NCBI RefSeq assembly: GCF_021390645.1
Contig: NZ_JAJEJT010000002.1
Location: 1,550,001-1,614,000, forward strand
DNA length: 64,000 nucleotides
Source of the DNA: Paraburkholderia flagellata
GTDB lineage: Bacteria; Pseudomonadota; Gammaproteobacteria; Burkholderiales; Burkholderiaceae
Direction: 5' to 3'
Notes under the pieces: generated by a model
Databases searched by the model: none
What the model was told of the DNA's origin: nothing
Seen by the model: only the letters and a program-made list of their open reading frames with translations
Shown: positions 1 to 8,574 of the stretch, one piece after another
Numbering within the stretch: the stretch's first letter is position 1
How the letters are laid out: each line of letters begins with the position of its first letter
Translations under genes and position numbers: made by a program

Positions 1-148
1 ATGGATGGGCCCGGCTCGCGCCGGCCAACCTGGATCGGGGCTGGCGCGGCCTGGCGTGTTCGAATGAGGCGATTCTAGAGAGCCCTCATAACGTGTCCAT
101 TTTGATTTAGTATGGGGCCATCATTTTTTCGTAATACCCTGGGGAATC

Positions 149-1114
149 GTGTCTTTCAGCATTGACGACGTGACGAGGCGGTTGAATACGCGCCTGAAAA
201 TGCGCCATCTGGTCCTGCTCCTGCAGATCCGCCAGCACGGCTCGCTCACGCGCGTGGCGGAACACATGGCGACGAGCCAGCCCGCCGTCACCAACGCGCT
301 GGCTGAAATGGAGAGCATGTTCGGCGCGCCGCTCTTCGACCGCACGCCGCGCGGCATGACGCCCACGGCGCTCGGCAACGTGGTGCTCGCGCGCGCCCAG
401 GCCATGCTGCACGACCTAGACCACCTCGCGCGCGACATCGAAGCCGTGGTGGCCGGGCACGCCACGCGCGTGCACGTGGGCGTGATTCCGTTCATCTCGG
501 GACGCACGCTTGCCGCGGCCATTCGCCTCACGCAGTCACGGCTGCCGCAACGCGTCACCATGACGATTCACGAAGGCACGAGCGACGCGCTCCTGCCGCA
601 GCTTCGCGACCATACGCTCGATATCGTGATCGGACGCGCGTCTTCTGCTGTCGATGTCTCGCAGTTGCGCTTCGAGGTGCTGCATCAGCAAAAGCCGCGG
701 CTCATCGCGAGCCGGCGGCTCGCGGCGCGCCTGGCGCGCGGCAAGCTCGACTGGGAAAAGCTGGTCGAACTGGACTGGATACTGGGCGCGCCGCACACGC
801 CTATCCGCGAGCAGATTTCCGACTTGTTCCTGCATGCGGGCGTGGCGCCGCCCGTGCCGATCGTGGAGAGCTACACGTCGCGGCTGATCGGCGAGATGAT
901 CAGCACGAACGAGAACGCCGTGTCGATCGTGCCCGCCGATATTGCCGAGGAACTCGTGCACTTCGCGGGCGTGGCCATCGTGCCGTACACGCTCGACTGG
1001 ACGCTGCCGCCGGTTGCCTTGTTCACGCGCGCAGGCGTGCTGCGCGATGTCGATGCGACGTTTGGGCAGTCGCTGCGCGAGTTGTATCAGGAGTCGGAGA
1101 AGGCGCGGGGGTGA
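149..1114 (+). CDS. LysR-family transcriptional regulator
   Basis: A 321-residue LysR-type regulator. The N-terminal winged helix-turn-helix (about residues 17-76) contains the typical run VAEHMATSQPAVTNALAEME, and a substrate-binding-like effector domain follows from about residue 95 to the end. The start is a GTG; a more internal ATG (MRHLVLLL) would cut into the first helix, so the GTG is preferred, although its Shine-Dalgarno (GGGGA) lies very close. The gene is convergent with the MFS gene downstream, so it does not sit beside an obvious divergent target; the target may lie left of the window. LysR proteins of this LKMRHL type often regulate aromatic or sugar-acid catabolism, but nothing here fixes the effector. 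Confidence 0.85.
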   Translation: MSFSIDDVTRRLNTRLKMRHLVLLLQIRQHGSLTRVAEHMATSQPAVTNALAEMESMFGAPLFDRTPRGMTPTALGNVVLARAQAMLHDLDHLARDIEAVVAGHATRVHVGVIPFISGRTLAAAIRLTQSRLPQRVTMTIHEGTSDALLPQLRDHTLDIVIGRASSAVDVSQLRFEVLHQQKPRLIASRRLAARLARGKLDWEKLVELDWILGAPHTPIREQISDLFLHAGVAPPVPIVESYTSRLIGEMISTNENAVSIVPADIAEELVHFAGVAIVPYTLDWTLPPVALFTRAGVLRDVDATFGQSLRELYQESEKARG

Positions 1115-1124
1115 GCGCTGAACG

Positions 1125-1162
1125 CAAACGGGGCGCAGACCCAATCGCCCGCGCCCCGTTTG
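1125..1162. terminator. Hairpin between convergent genes
   Basis: Perfect 12-bp inverted repeat, CAAACGGGGCGC and its complement, around a 14-nt loop, in the 73-bp gap between the convergent LysR and MFS genes. There is no long U-run on either strand, so it is a bidirectional terminator-like hairpin rather than a textbook intrinsic terminator. Confidence 0.6.
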
Positions 1163-1187
1163 CCATGCATCGCAAGTATTCAGCAGA

Positions 1188-2510
1188 TCAAACCCGCTCC
1201 GTCACCGCACGCTGCGCCTCCAGCGTGCCTTCGCCCTGCATGCGCGTCACCAGCATCAGCGCGCAAACCAGCGTGATCAGCACATGCACCACGCCCAGCG
1301 CCACCACTGAAAGAATGCTGCCCGTGGCGCTCAGCAGATACTGGCCGAGAATCGGCGTCGTGCCCGCGAACACCATGCCGCAAATCTGATAAGCGAGCGA
1401 AATGCCGGTGTAGCGCACCTGCGCGGGGAAAGCCTTCGCCAGCATGCCCGCCATGGCCGCGTAGTAGAGCGAATGCGGAATCGAGGCGAGCGCCATGCCG
1501 ATCATCGCGAGCTTCGTCGAGCCGGTGGCGATCATCGAGAACATGAGAGGCAGCGCAACGATCTCGGGCACGAGCATGTAGATGATCGCTTTCTTGAGGT
1601 CCATCTTCGTGGCGAGCACCGCGCCGAACGGTTGCACGATCAACTGCACGACAATCGCGAACGTGATGACGCTCAAGAACTGCGTGCGGTCGAAGCCGAT
1701 CGAGGTCACGGCCCACGAAAGCGCGAACGTGGTCTTGAAGTAGGTGGCCGAGAGCGCGATCACGCAGGCACCCACGCCCATCGCGACGAGCCCCTTGTGA
1801 TGGCGCAGCACTTCGGCGATCGGCAGCTTCGCCACCTTGTTCTTCGCCTGCAGTTCCTTCATGGCGGGCGACTCGTCCACGCTCATGCGAATAAAGAGCC
1901 CGACGGCCACCAGCGCCGCCGACATCAGGAACGGCACACGCCAGCCCCAGGTCATGAACTGGTGATCGGGCAGCATGGAAATCACGAGAAACGCGACCGT
2001 GGCGAGCAGATTGCCCGCAGGCGAGCCCTGCTGCGCGAACGCGGAATAGAAAATTTCCTTGCCCTTGGGCGCATGTTCCGAGGAAAGCACGACCGCACCG
2101 CCCCATTCGCCGCCCATGGCAATACCCTGCGTGAGACGCAGCAGGATGAGCAGCACCGGCGCGAGCACGCCCACCTGGTTGTAGGTGGGCAACAGGCCCA
2201 TGAGCGTGGTGCAGCCGCCCATCAGCATGAGCGTGACGATCAGCGTTTTCTTGCGGCCCACCTTGTCGCCGAGGTGGCCGAACACGATGCCGCCAATCGG
2301 GCGCGCGAGAAAGCCAACCCAGAACGAGGCGAAGGCGGCCAGCGTGCCGATCAGCGCATTCGTCGAAGGGAAAAAGAGCTTGCCGAGCACGAGCGCGGCC
2401 GCGGTGCTGTACGCGTAAAAGTCGTACCACTCGATCGTCGTGCCGACGAACGAAGCGATGCCCGCCTTGCGAGCCTGGCGATGCTGGGTGTCGAGGGAAG
2501 TTGCTGCCAA
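1188..2510 (-). CDS. MFS transporter, metabolite:H+ symporter (MHS) type
   Basis: A 440-residue inner-membrane transporter with about 12 hydrophobic segments. The loop between TM2 and TM3 carries the MFS signature GHLGDKVGRKKTL, and the N-terminus (IEWYDFYAYSTAAAL) is typical of the metabolite:proton symporters (shikimate, proline/betaine, alpha-ketoglutarate and dicarboxylate carriers). The start is a TTG with GGAG seven bases upstream. It is divergent from the IclR gene, which faces a catabolic operon, so it probably imports that operon's substrate (inference). The exact ligand cannot be read from the sequence. An antisense open frame of similar length on the plus strand is a GC-rich shadow. 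Confidence 0.88.
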   Translation of the reverse strand: MAATSLDTQHRQARKAGIASFVGTTIEWYDFYAYSTAAALVLGKLFFPSTNALIGTLAAFASFWVGFLARPIGGIVFGHLGDKVGRKKTLIVTLMLMGGCTTLMGLLPTYNQVGVLAPVLLILLRLTQGIAMGGEWGGAVVLSSEHAPKGKEIFYSAFAQQGSPAGNLLATVAFLVISMLPDHQFMTWGWRVPFLMSAALVAVGLFIRMSVDESPAMKELQAKNKVAKLPIAEVLRHHKGLVAMGVGACVIALSATYFKTTFALSWAVTSIGFDRTQFLSVITFAIVVQLIVQPFGAVLATKMDLKKAIIYMLVPEIVALPLMFSMIATGSTKLAMIGMALASIPHSLYYAAMAGMLAKAFPAQVRYTGISLAYQICGMVFAGTTPILGQYLLSATGSILSVVALGVVHVLITLVCALMLVTRMQGEGTLEAQRAVTERV

Positions 2511-2605
2511 AAGACGTCTCCAGATTTCGATTTCGAGCGGCGGTTTCCAAAGCGAAACGCGCCGTTTCCCGGGCTCTGTCCGATTCGAAAGTGGCTTGCG
2601 ATAAC

Positions 2606-2680
2606 GTTCGCTTTACGAACTACCTTTCATTTAACGAACAAAGTGCCGGAAGGTGCGGACTATGAAACGGTCGTTCGTTA
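2606..2680. promoter_or_regulatory. Candidate operator cluster in MFS/IclR divergent region
   Basis: The 291-bp gap between the divergent MFS and IclR genes holds GTTCG-N5-CGAAC (2606-2620) and a second, wider inverted pair, TAACGAAC (2632-2639) with GTTCGTTA (2673-2680). The PobR/PcaU branch of IclR regulators is known to bind GTTCG-containing repeats, so these are plausible sites for the adjacent IclR protein controlling the MFS gene. GTTCG is a common word in this GC-rich sequence, so this is only a candidate. Confidence 0.4.
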
Positions 2681-2765
2681 GCGTCAACCAAGGGATAACC
2701 CTCAATTCGACCGCCGCCCGACCGGGCCGCGGTTGCGACGATTTAGGTGTTTACCCGTAACCGTA

Positions 2766-2795
2766 TTGTCAGGCTGTTATCGGTATGCCGATAAT
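2766..2795 (+). promoter_or_regulatory. iclR promoter overlapped by a 7-bp palindrome
   Basis: TTGTCA (2766-2771), an 18-bp spacer and GATAAT (2790-2795) form a reasonable sigma-70 promoter. A perfect palindrome, TTATCGG-TATG-CCGATAA (2778-2795), covers the spacer and -10 box. The -10 box ends six bases before the IclR ATG, and there is no Shine-Dalgarno, so transcription would begin at or near the start codon. This suggests a leaderless, autorepressed regulator. Confidence 0.5.
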
Positions 2796-2801
2796 ACTCT
2801 C

Positions 2802-3545
2802 ATGGATGTGAAAACTGCAGTGCGCGTCTTCGACGTGATCAACCTCTTTGCCGAAGTCCGGCAACCGATGATCTACAGCGAGATTGCGCGTCGAACCGAG
2901 ATCCCGCTGTCGAGCTGCCACGCGCTGTTGCAGACGATGGTGGCCAAAGGCTATCTGTACGCGCCGGGCGTGAAGGCGGGCTATTACCCCACGCAGCGCT
3001 TGCTGCACGTCGCGCGTGACATCTGCAGCGAGGACCCGCTCACGCTGATGTTTCAGCCGTTGCTTTCCGCGTTGCGCGACGCCACCGGCGAAACCGCCGC
3101 GCTCGCCACGCTTGCGGGCAACCGCGTGGTCTATCTCGACGTGATGGAGTCGCGCCAGAAGATTCGCTATAGCGACGAGCCGGGCGGCTTCATGACCATC
3201 GCGAGCGCTGCGGGCAAGGCACTGCTCGGCGCGCTCGCCCCGGCCGCGCGCACCAAACTGCTCGACAGCTTCGAACCGGAGTTGCACTCGGCCAGTGGCG
3301 CGGTGATCGACCGCGCCGCGTTCGAACTTGACGTCGAGCAGGGCGTGACAGACGGCTGGCATCGCTCGACGGGCGAGAGCGTGGAGGACGTAGCCGGCCT
3401 CGCGCGCGGTTTCCTGATTCACGGCGAGGCGTTTGCGCTCGTCATCGGCGCGCCCAAGGCGCGCCTTCTCAATAACGAGCAGAACGCCGTGAAAGCGCTG
3501 CTCGAGGTGTACGCGCAAATCCCGCCAACGCTCCTCGCCGCCTGA
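2802..3545 (+). CDS. IclR-family transcriptional regulator
   Basis: A 247-residue IclR-type regulator. The N-terminal winged helix (residues 5-65) includes SEIARRTEIPLSSCHALLQT, and the C-terminal effector-binding domain includes the family's SAAGKALLGAL segment. The ATG at 2802 is chosen over an ATG 69 bases upstream because family homology begins at MDVKTAVRVFDVINLF and the promoter-like elements lie between the two. It faces the MFS gene across a divergent region with several palindromes and is followed 73 bp later by the catabolic operon, so it probably controls both. The effector is unknown. Confidence 0.88.
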   Translation: MDVKTAVRVFDVINLFAEVRQPMIYSEIARRTEIPLSSCHALLQTMVAKGYLYAPGVKAGYYPTQRLLHVARDICSEDPLTLMFQPLLSALRDATGETAALATLAGNRVVYLDVMESRQKIRYSDEPGGFMTIASAAGKALLGALAPAARTKLLDSFEPELHSASGAVIDRAAFELDVEQGVTDGWHRSTGESVEDVAGLARGFLIHGEAFALVIGAPKARLLNNEQNAVKALLEVYAQIPPTLLAA

Positions 3546-3618
3546 GACACGTCAAACGTCTCGGGCACTGAATGTAGCGATGCGCCAAGCGCGGAATTCC
3601 TGAAGTGGAGGTCAAAGC

Positions 3619-4671
3619 ATGCGTTGGAAGAACCGGCCGGAAGGCTCGAACTGGGGCGACTTCGGTCCCGACGATCAATTGGGCCGCCCCAATCTCATCG
3701 GCGCGGAGCAGGTGCTCAAGGGCGCGCAAGAAATTCGCGCGGGTCTCACGTTCACGCTCTCGCTGCCGCTCGACTTTCCGGGTGACAGCAAGCTCAACGT
3801 GCGCCGCCATCCGCCGGTGCTGCGTCCCACCTTCCGCGACGGCCTGCCCTACGTGAACTTCCCGTTCGCGCGCAACGAGACGGGCGCAACCGACGTGGTG
3901 AGCGACGATCAGGTGCTGCTCTCGCTGCAATACTCCACGCAGTGGGATTCGCTCGCGCACGTGGGCGCGCGCTTCGACGCCAACGGTGACGGCGTGGCCG
4001 AGAGCGTCTACTACAACGGCTATCGCGCGAACGTGGACGTGGTCGGCCCGATGGAATATCGCGCGGAGGACAACTTCGCGCCCCACGCCTGCGGCGGCGA
4101 ACACAGCCACGCCGAAGTGCTCGGCATCGAGCACCTTGCCGTGAAGGGAATGCAAGGCCGCGGCGTGCTGATCGATTTCGCCGCGCATTTTGGCCGCGAG
4201 TTTCGCACCGTGGGCTACGACGATTTGATGCACGTGATCGAGGCGGACGGCGTCGAAGTCGAGCGCGGCGACATGCTCGTGCTGCGCACAGGCTTCGCCG
4301 AGATGGTGCTCGAAATGAACCGCCAGCCCGACGAAGCCGTTTTGTCGAGCCACTGCAGCGCACTCGACGGACGCGACGAGCGCCTGCTGCAGTGGATCAC
4401 CGACTCGGGCATCGCCGCGCTCGCCGCCGACAATTACGCCGTCGAACGATATCCCGCACGAGCGCCGGCCGCGCCGGGCGACCACCCGCTCATGCCGCTG
4501 CATCACCACTGCCTCTTCAAGCTCGGCCTGCCGCTGGGCGAGCTTTGGTATTTGCGCGATCTCGCGTTGTGGCTGCGCGCGCACGAGCGCTCACGCTTCA
4601 TGCTCACCGCGCCGCCGCTGCGGTTGCCGGGCGCGATGGGGTCGCCCGTCACGCCGGTCGCAACAGTTTGA
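3619..4671 (+). CDS. Cyclase-family (kynurenine formamidase-like) hydrolase
   Basis: A 350-residue protein of the metal-dependent cyclase/kynurenine formamidase superfamily. The segment QWDSLAHVGARFD corresponds to the metal-site region normally written as HxGTHxD in bacterial KynB, in the divergent form found in longer family members. Known members hydrolyse N-formylkynurenine, isatin or similar amides and lactams. This one is about 130 residues longer than KynB, so the formamidase activity should not be assumed. The start has GGAGG seven bases upstream. It opens the IclR-linked operon and probably performs a ring-opening or amide/lactone hydrolysis (inference). Confidence 0.75.
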   Translation: MRWKNRPEGSNWGDFGPDDQLGRPNLIGAEQVLKGAQEIRAGLTFTLSLPLDFPGDSKLNVRRHPPVLRPTFRDGLPYVNFPFARNETGATDVVSDDQVLLSLQYSTQWDSLAHVGARFDANGDGVAESVYYNGYRANVDVVGPMEYRAEDNFAPHACGGEHSHAEVLGIEHLAVKGMQGRGVLIDFAAHFGREFRTVGYDDLMHVIEADGVEVERGDMLVLRTGFAEMVLEMNRQPDEAVLSSHCSALDGRDERLLQWITDSGIAALAADNYAVERYPARAPAAPGDHPLMPLHHHCLFKLGLPLGELWYLRDLALWLRAHERSRFMLTAPPLRLPGAMGSPVTPVATV

Positions 4672-4717
4672 CGAACTAATTCGCAATCCTTTGTTTTATC
4701 CGAATTCCCGAGAAAAC

Positions 4718-5419
4718 ATGGCTAAAGAAAGAGTCCTGATTACTGGCGGCGCCGCTGGCATCGGCGCCGCATGCGCCGCGCGCTGCGAGGCCGACGGTTA
4801 CGAGCCCGTCGTCATCGACCGCGTGGGCGACGGCATCATCGCCGACCTCTCCGACACCCAGGCGACGGCGGCCGCACTCGCTCGCGCGCTGGAAGCCGGC
4901 CCGATCACGCGCCTCATCAACAACGTGGGCGTGGTCGTGCCCAACGACGCCGAGCACCAGTCGCTCGAAGAACTCGAACGCGCATGGGCCCTCAACGTGC
5001 GCTGCGCCCAGCAGTGCATGCAGGCGCTGTTGCCCGGCATGAAGGCCGCGGGCTTTGGGCGCATCGTCAACATGTCGTCGCGCGCCGCGCTCGGCAAGGA
5101 GTTGCGCACGGCCTATTCGGCCACCAAGGCGGCGCTGATCGGCATGACGCGCGTGTGGGCGCTCGAACTGGGCGCGTTCGGCGTAACCGCGAACGCCATT
5201 GGCCCGGGCCCCATCCGCACCGAGCTGTTCGACCGCGCCAATCCGCCCGGCGCGCCGCGCACGGAAGCAATCATCAATGCCGTACCCGTGAAGCGCGTAG
5301 GCACGCCCGACGATGTCGCGCACGCGGCTTCCTATCTGCTCGATGCGCGCAGCGGCTTCGTGACCGGCCAGGTGCTCTACGTGTGCGGCGGCATGACCGT
5401 TGGCGTCGCAGGGGTTTGA
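4718..5419 (+). CDS. SDR-family NAD(P)-dependent oxidoreductase
   Basis: A 233-residue short-chain dehydrogenase. It has the glycine-rich nucleotide motif TGGAAGIG (residues 9-16), the NNVG motif (68-71), Ser120 and the catalytic pair Y133-SAT-K137. The length is typical of classical SDRs resembling FabG or sugar-alcohol dehydrogenases. The ATG at 4718 is used rather than an upstream TTG because the Rossmann strand starts immediately after MAKERVLITGG. The stop lies 2 bp before the next gene, so the two are translationally coupled. It presumably oxidises or reduces a hydroxy/keto intermediate of the operon's unknown substrate. Confidence 0.85.
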   Translation: MAKERVLITGGAAGIGAACAARCEADGYEPVVIDRVGDGIIADLSDTQATAAALARALEAGPITRLINNVGVVVPNDAEHQSLEELERAWALNVRCAQQCMQALLPGMKAAGFGRIVNMSSRAALGKELRTAYSATKAALIGMTRVWALELGAFGVTANAIGPGPIRTELFDRANPPGAPRTEAIINAVPVKRVGTPDDVAHAASYLLDARSGFVTGQVLYVCGGMTVGVAGV

Positions 5420-5421
5420 CG

Positions 5422-6402
5422 ATGACGGCCCTCGAAATGCCGACGCAAGCATGCCAACCGCGACGCGCCGGCATTGTCGGCGCGGGCAGCATTGGCGTGG
5501 CGTTCGCGATTTGCTTCGCGCGGGCCGGCTGGCGCGTGCGTCTCTACGATCCCGACGCTGCGCGCCGCGCCGCAGCGCCTGAAGAGATTGCATCGCGTCT
5601 CGGCGATCTCACACAACACGGCCTGCTCGACGAAAGCGCGCACGAGATCGCCGCGCGGGTCGCGATCGTCGATTCGCTCGAAGCCGCTGCGGCCGAAGCC
5701 GATCTCGTGCAGGAATGCGCGCCCGAGCGAGCCGAACTCAAGCGCGAGATCTTCGCGCAGCTCGACCGCGCCGCGCCAGCCGAAGCGATACTCGCAAGTG
5801 CTTCGTCGTTTCTCGCGGCGTCGAAATTCGTGGACGAAACGCTGCCAGGGCGCGCGCGCTGCCTCGTCGCCCATCCCGGCAATCCGCCCTACCTCGTGCC
5901 CGTGATCGAGGTCGTGCCCGCGCCGTTCACATCCGAAGCGGCGGCTGCGCGCGCGATCGCGCTCTACGCCGAAGCGGGCATGAAGCCCGTGCGCGTGAAG
6001 CACGAAGTGGAAGGCTTCATCTTCAACCGCCTGCAAGGCGCCGTGCTGCGCGAGGCGTATTGCCTCGTGCGCGACGGCGTGGCGTCGGTGGAAGACATCG
6101 ACACCGTGATGCGCGAAGGCCTCGGCCCGCGCTGGTCGGTGATCGGCCCGTTCGAGACCGTCGATCTGAACACGCGCGGCGGCATCGCCTCGCATGCGCA
6201 GAAGATGGGCCCATCGTACGCACGCATGGGCGCCGAACGCGGTCAGCACGACCCGTGGACGCCTGAACTCGTCGCGCAAGTCGAGGCAGCAAGACGCGCA
6301 GCGCTGTCGCTCGATCAATGGGACGACCGTGTGGGCTGGCGCGACCGCCAGCTCATGCATCTCGCCCGCCATCGCAAGACCCGAAGCCACGACGACTCAT
6401 AA
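5422..6402 (+). CDS. 3-hydroxyacyl-CoA dehydrogenase-family protein (lambda-crystallin-like)
   Basis: A 326-residue NAD-dependent dehydrogenase. The N-terminal Rossmann motif is GIVGAGSIGVAFA, the catalytic His region is AHPGNPP, and the C-terminal domain begins with FIFNRLQGAVLREAY. This pattern matches the short 3-hydroxyacyl-CoA dehydrogenases that include lambda-crystallin/L-gulonate 3-dehydrogenase and carnitine dehydrogenase, so the substrate may be a free hydroxy acid rather than a CoA ester. It begins 2 bp after the SDR stop. Together with the SDR it gives the pathway two consecutive oxidations (inference). Confidence 0.82.
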   Translation: MTALEMPTQACQPRRAGIVGAGSIGVAFAICFARAGWRVRLYDPDAARRAAAPEEIASRLGDLTQHGLLDESAHEIAARVAIVDSLEAAAAEADLVQECAPERAELKREIFAQLDRAAPAEAILASASSFLAASKFVDETLPGRARCLVAHPGNPPYLVPVIEVVPAPFTSEAAAARAIALYAEAGMKPVRVKHEVEGFIFNRLQGAVLREAYCLVRDGVASVEDIDTVMREGLGPRWSVIGPFETVDLNTRGGIASHAQKMGPSYARMGAERGQHDPWTPELVAQVEAARRAALSLDQWDDRVGWRDRQLMHLARHRKTRSHDDS

Positions 6403-6472
6403 GCGCGCCGAACCCGCGCGCCAAGAGCCGAAGAGACCCGACAACTATTACGATTCAGATAGAGACACCTCC

Positions 6473-7804
6473 ATGCAGAAAGTCACCGCTTTCTTTACCG
6501 AGCTGATGCGCCGGTATTTGCCCGATCCATTCGTGTTCGCGATCGGCCTCACGCTGCTGACGATGGCGCTTGCCGTGATCGTGCAAGGGCAAGCCGTCAC
6601 CGCCCTCACCACGAGCTGGGGCAAGGGCTTCTGGGCGCTCCTCGCGTTCACCACGCAAATGGCGGTGATTCTCGCGATGGGCTACGTGCTCGCAACGGCA
6701 CCGCTCACCGACCGCTTTCTGAACCGCCTGGTGGCACGTGTGAACGATCCACGCATGGCGATCATCGTCGCGACGCTGGTGGGCGGCATCGGCAGCTATC
6801 TGAACTGGGGCTTCGGCCTCGTGGTCGGCGGCGTCGTCGCGCGCAAGCTCGCGCTGCGTGTGAAAGGCGTGCACTATCCGCTCATCATCGCTTCGGCCTA
6901 TAGCGGCTTCACGCTCTACGGCCTCGGGCTTTCGGCGAGCATTCCCGTGCTGATCTCCACGAAGGGGCATCCGCTCGAAGCGCAGATGGGCGTCATTCCG
7001 CTCTCCGATACGATTTTCTCGCCCACCATGCTCATCACGAGCCTCGTGACCATCATCACGCTGCCGCTCCTGAACGCATGGCTGCACCCCAAGCCTGGTC
7101 AGCCGATCAAGGAGATCGACCGCGCCCAGGAAGAAAAGCAGCAGAAGGCGGCCGCACTCGGCGTGGATCTCGACGAAGGCAACACGCTCGCCAATCGCCT
7201 GAACAACAGCCGCATCCTGAGCTATGTGATCGGCCTGATCGGCATGGGCTATGTCGCGCTGCACTTCGTGCAGGGCGGCTCGATCGACCTGAACCTCATC
7301 AACTTCTTCATTCTGTTTCTCGGCATCCTGCTGCTCGGCACGCCGATCCGCTATGTGGAGAAGCTCAACGAAGGCATTCGTACGATCAGCGGCATCATTC
7401 TGCAGTACCCGTTCTACGCCGGCATCATGGCGATCATGGCGTCTTCGGGTCTCGTCAATACGTTCTCCGAAGCGTTCGTAAAGGTCGCCACACCGGGCAC
7501 GCTGCCGTTCTGGGGCTTGATCAGTTCATTCGTCATCAACTTCTTCGCGCCCTCTGGCGGCGGCCACTGGGTCATTCAGGGCCCGTTCATGATCGAGGCA
7601 GCGAAGACGATCGGCGCCTCCGTGGGCCATACGTCGACGGCCGTGATGCTCGGCAACGCATGGAACGACCTCGTGCAGCCGTTCTGGATCCTGCCGGCCC
7701 TCGCGCTCTCGAAGCTCAAACTCAAGGACATCATGGGCTACACAGTCATCATGATGTTCTGGATCGGCATCGTCTATTCGGTTGCGATTCTCGCCTGGGG
7801 CTGA
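6473..7804 (+). CDS. Short-chain fatty acid transporter, AtoE family
   Basis: A 443-residue polytopic inner-membrane protein matching the AtoE/short-chain fatty acid uptake family along its length: an N-terminal helix after LMRRYLPDPFVFAIGLTLL, the segment SYLNWGFGLVVGG, and NFFAPSGGGHWVIQGPF near the C-terminus. A charged cytoplasmic loop lies around residues 205-240. AtoE carries acetoacetate and short-chain fatty acids, so the operon product or substrate may be a small carboxylate. It lies 70 bp after the dehydrogenase gene and in the same direction, so it is probably co-transcribed. Confidence 0.85.
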   Translation: MQKVTAFFTELMRRYLPDPFVFAIGLTLLTMALAVIVQGQAVTALTTSWGKGFWALLAFTTQMAVILAMGYVLATAPLTDRFLNRLVARVNDPRMAIIVATLVGGIGSYLNWGFGLVVGGVVARKLALRVKGVHYPLIIASAYSGFTLYGLGLSASIPVLISTKGHPLEAQMGVIPLSDTIFSPTMLITSLVTIITLPLLNAWLHPKPGQPIKEIDRAQEEKQQKAAALGVDLDEGNTLANRLNNSRILSYVIGLIGMGYVALHFVQGGSIDLNLINFFILFLGILLLGTPIRYVEKLNEGIRTISGIILQYPFYAGIMAIMASSGLVNTFSEAFVKVATPGTLPFWGLISSFVINFFAPSGGGHWVIQGPFMIEAAKTIGASVGHTSTAVMLGNAWNDLVQPFWILPALALSKLKLKDIMGYTVIMMFWIGIVYSVAILAWG

Positions 7805-7857
7805 CTGGAGTCGATTCGCATCCTCCCCTGAACCCATACCTTTAACGGAGACCATTC

Positions 7858-8142
7858 ATGCTGTATCTCGTGCACATGCAGGTGCAGATTCCGCACGGCA
7901 CCGACGCCGCCTTCGCCGACGCCCTGAAGGCCGACGAAAAAGCGTTTTCGCAGAAGCTGCAACGAGAAGGCAAATGGCGCCATCTGTGGCGCGTGGCCGG
8001 CGAATACGCGAATTACAGCGTGTTCGATGTCGAATCAAACGACGAACTCCATACGCTGCTTTCCGCGCTGCCGCTCTTTCCATTCATGAAGATCAGCGTG
8101 ACGCCACTGGCCCAGCATCCGTCGGCCATCGTGCCCAATTAA
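7858..8142 (+). CDS. Muconolactone isomerase-like protein
   Basis: A 94-residue protein with the length and fold signature of muconolactone delta-isomerase (CatC): a start of MLYLVHMQVQIP, the central WRHLWRVAGEYANYSVFDV and the C-terminal ALPLFPFMKISVTPLAQHP. CatC isomerises muconolactone to the enol-lactone in the beta-ketoadipate pathway. No catA, catB or pcaD lies here, so this copy more likely handles another lactone or dienelactone in the IclR-linked pathway. An ACGGAG Shine-Dalgarno precedes the ATG. Confidence 0.8.
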   Translation: MLYLVHMQVQIPHGTDAAFADALKADEKAFSQKLQREGKWRHLWRVAGEYANYSVFDVESNDELHTLLSALPLFPFMKISVTPLAQHPSAIVPN

Positions 8143-8154
8143 GAGGAGCGCGCC

Positions 8155-8451
8155 ATGCCCTTTCTAATCGAAACGTTCGACAAGCCCGGCCACGCCGAGG
8201 TGCGGGCGCGCGAGCGCGACGTGCATCTGGAATTTCTCGCGCGCAACAAGGCGCTGTTGCTAGCCTGCGGCGCGAAACTCAACGACGACGGCAGCAGCGC
8301 GGGCGGCGGCATTTATATCGTCGACCTCGAAACCCGCGAGGAAGCCGAGCGCTTCATCGCGCAGGATCCGTTCACGCATGCCGGATTGTTCGAGAGCGTG
8401 AAGATCGTTCGCTGGCGCAAGGCCTATATCGACGGAACATCCTACCTGTAA
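8155..8451 (+). CDS. YciI-family protein
   Basis: A 98-residue YciI-like protein of the ferredoxin-like dimeric alpha/beta-barrel superfamily. It has the family's conserved HLEFL segment near residue 25, then GGGIYIVDLETREEAERF and the DPF motif (QDPFTHAGLF), followed by VKIVRWRKAY. YciI proteins include a chlorohydroquinone dehydrochlorinase and many of unknown role. It ends the operon, 12 bp after the muconolactone-isomerase-like gene, with an AGAGGAG ribosome-binding site. A role as a small lyase or isomerase in the same pathway is plausible but unproved. Confidence 0.8.
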   Translation: MPFLIETFDKPGHAEVRARERDVHLEFLARNKALLLACGAKLNDDGSSAGGGIYIVDLETREEAERFIAQDPFTHAGLFESVKIVRWRKAYIDGTSYL

Positions 8452-8533
8452 GCGCAACGCGCAAATTCTTCGCGAACGTTCGGTTCGCTATCAACCCTCG
8501 ACGGTGCCGTGCTCCCCTGTGCGGCGCCGTTTT

Positions 8534-8574
8534 GGCCCGGCGTGTGCCTCCACACGCCGGGCCGTTTTTCTTTT
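8534..8574 (+). terminator. Rho-independent terminator of the catabolic operon
   Basis: A perfect 13-bp stem (GGCCCGGCGTGTG and its complement) with a CCTC loop, followed by GTTTTTCTTTT. It lies 83 bp after the YciI stop codon and is a strong intrinsic terminator. Confidence 0.92.

Noticed and set aside
2733..2801. 23-residue N-terminal extension of the IclR protein from ATG 2733
   Set aside because: It reads through the likely promoter and palindrome and adds residues not typical of the family.
8472..8488. GCGAAC-GTTCG-GTTCGC dyad as a second IclR site closing the catabolic operon
   Set aside because: It lies after the last gene, and GTTCGC words recur nearby (8735-8770) as background in this GC-rich DNA.
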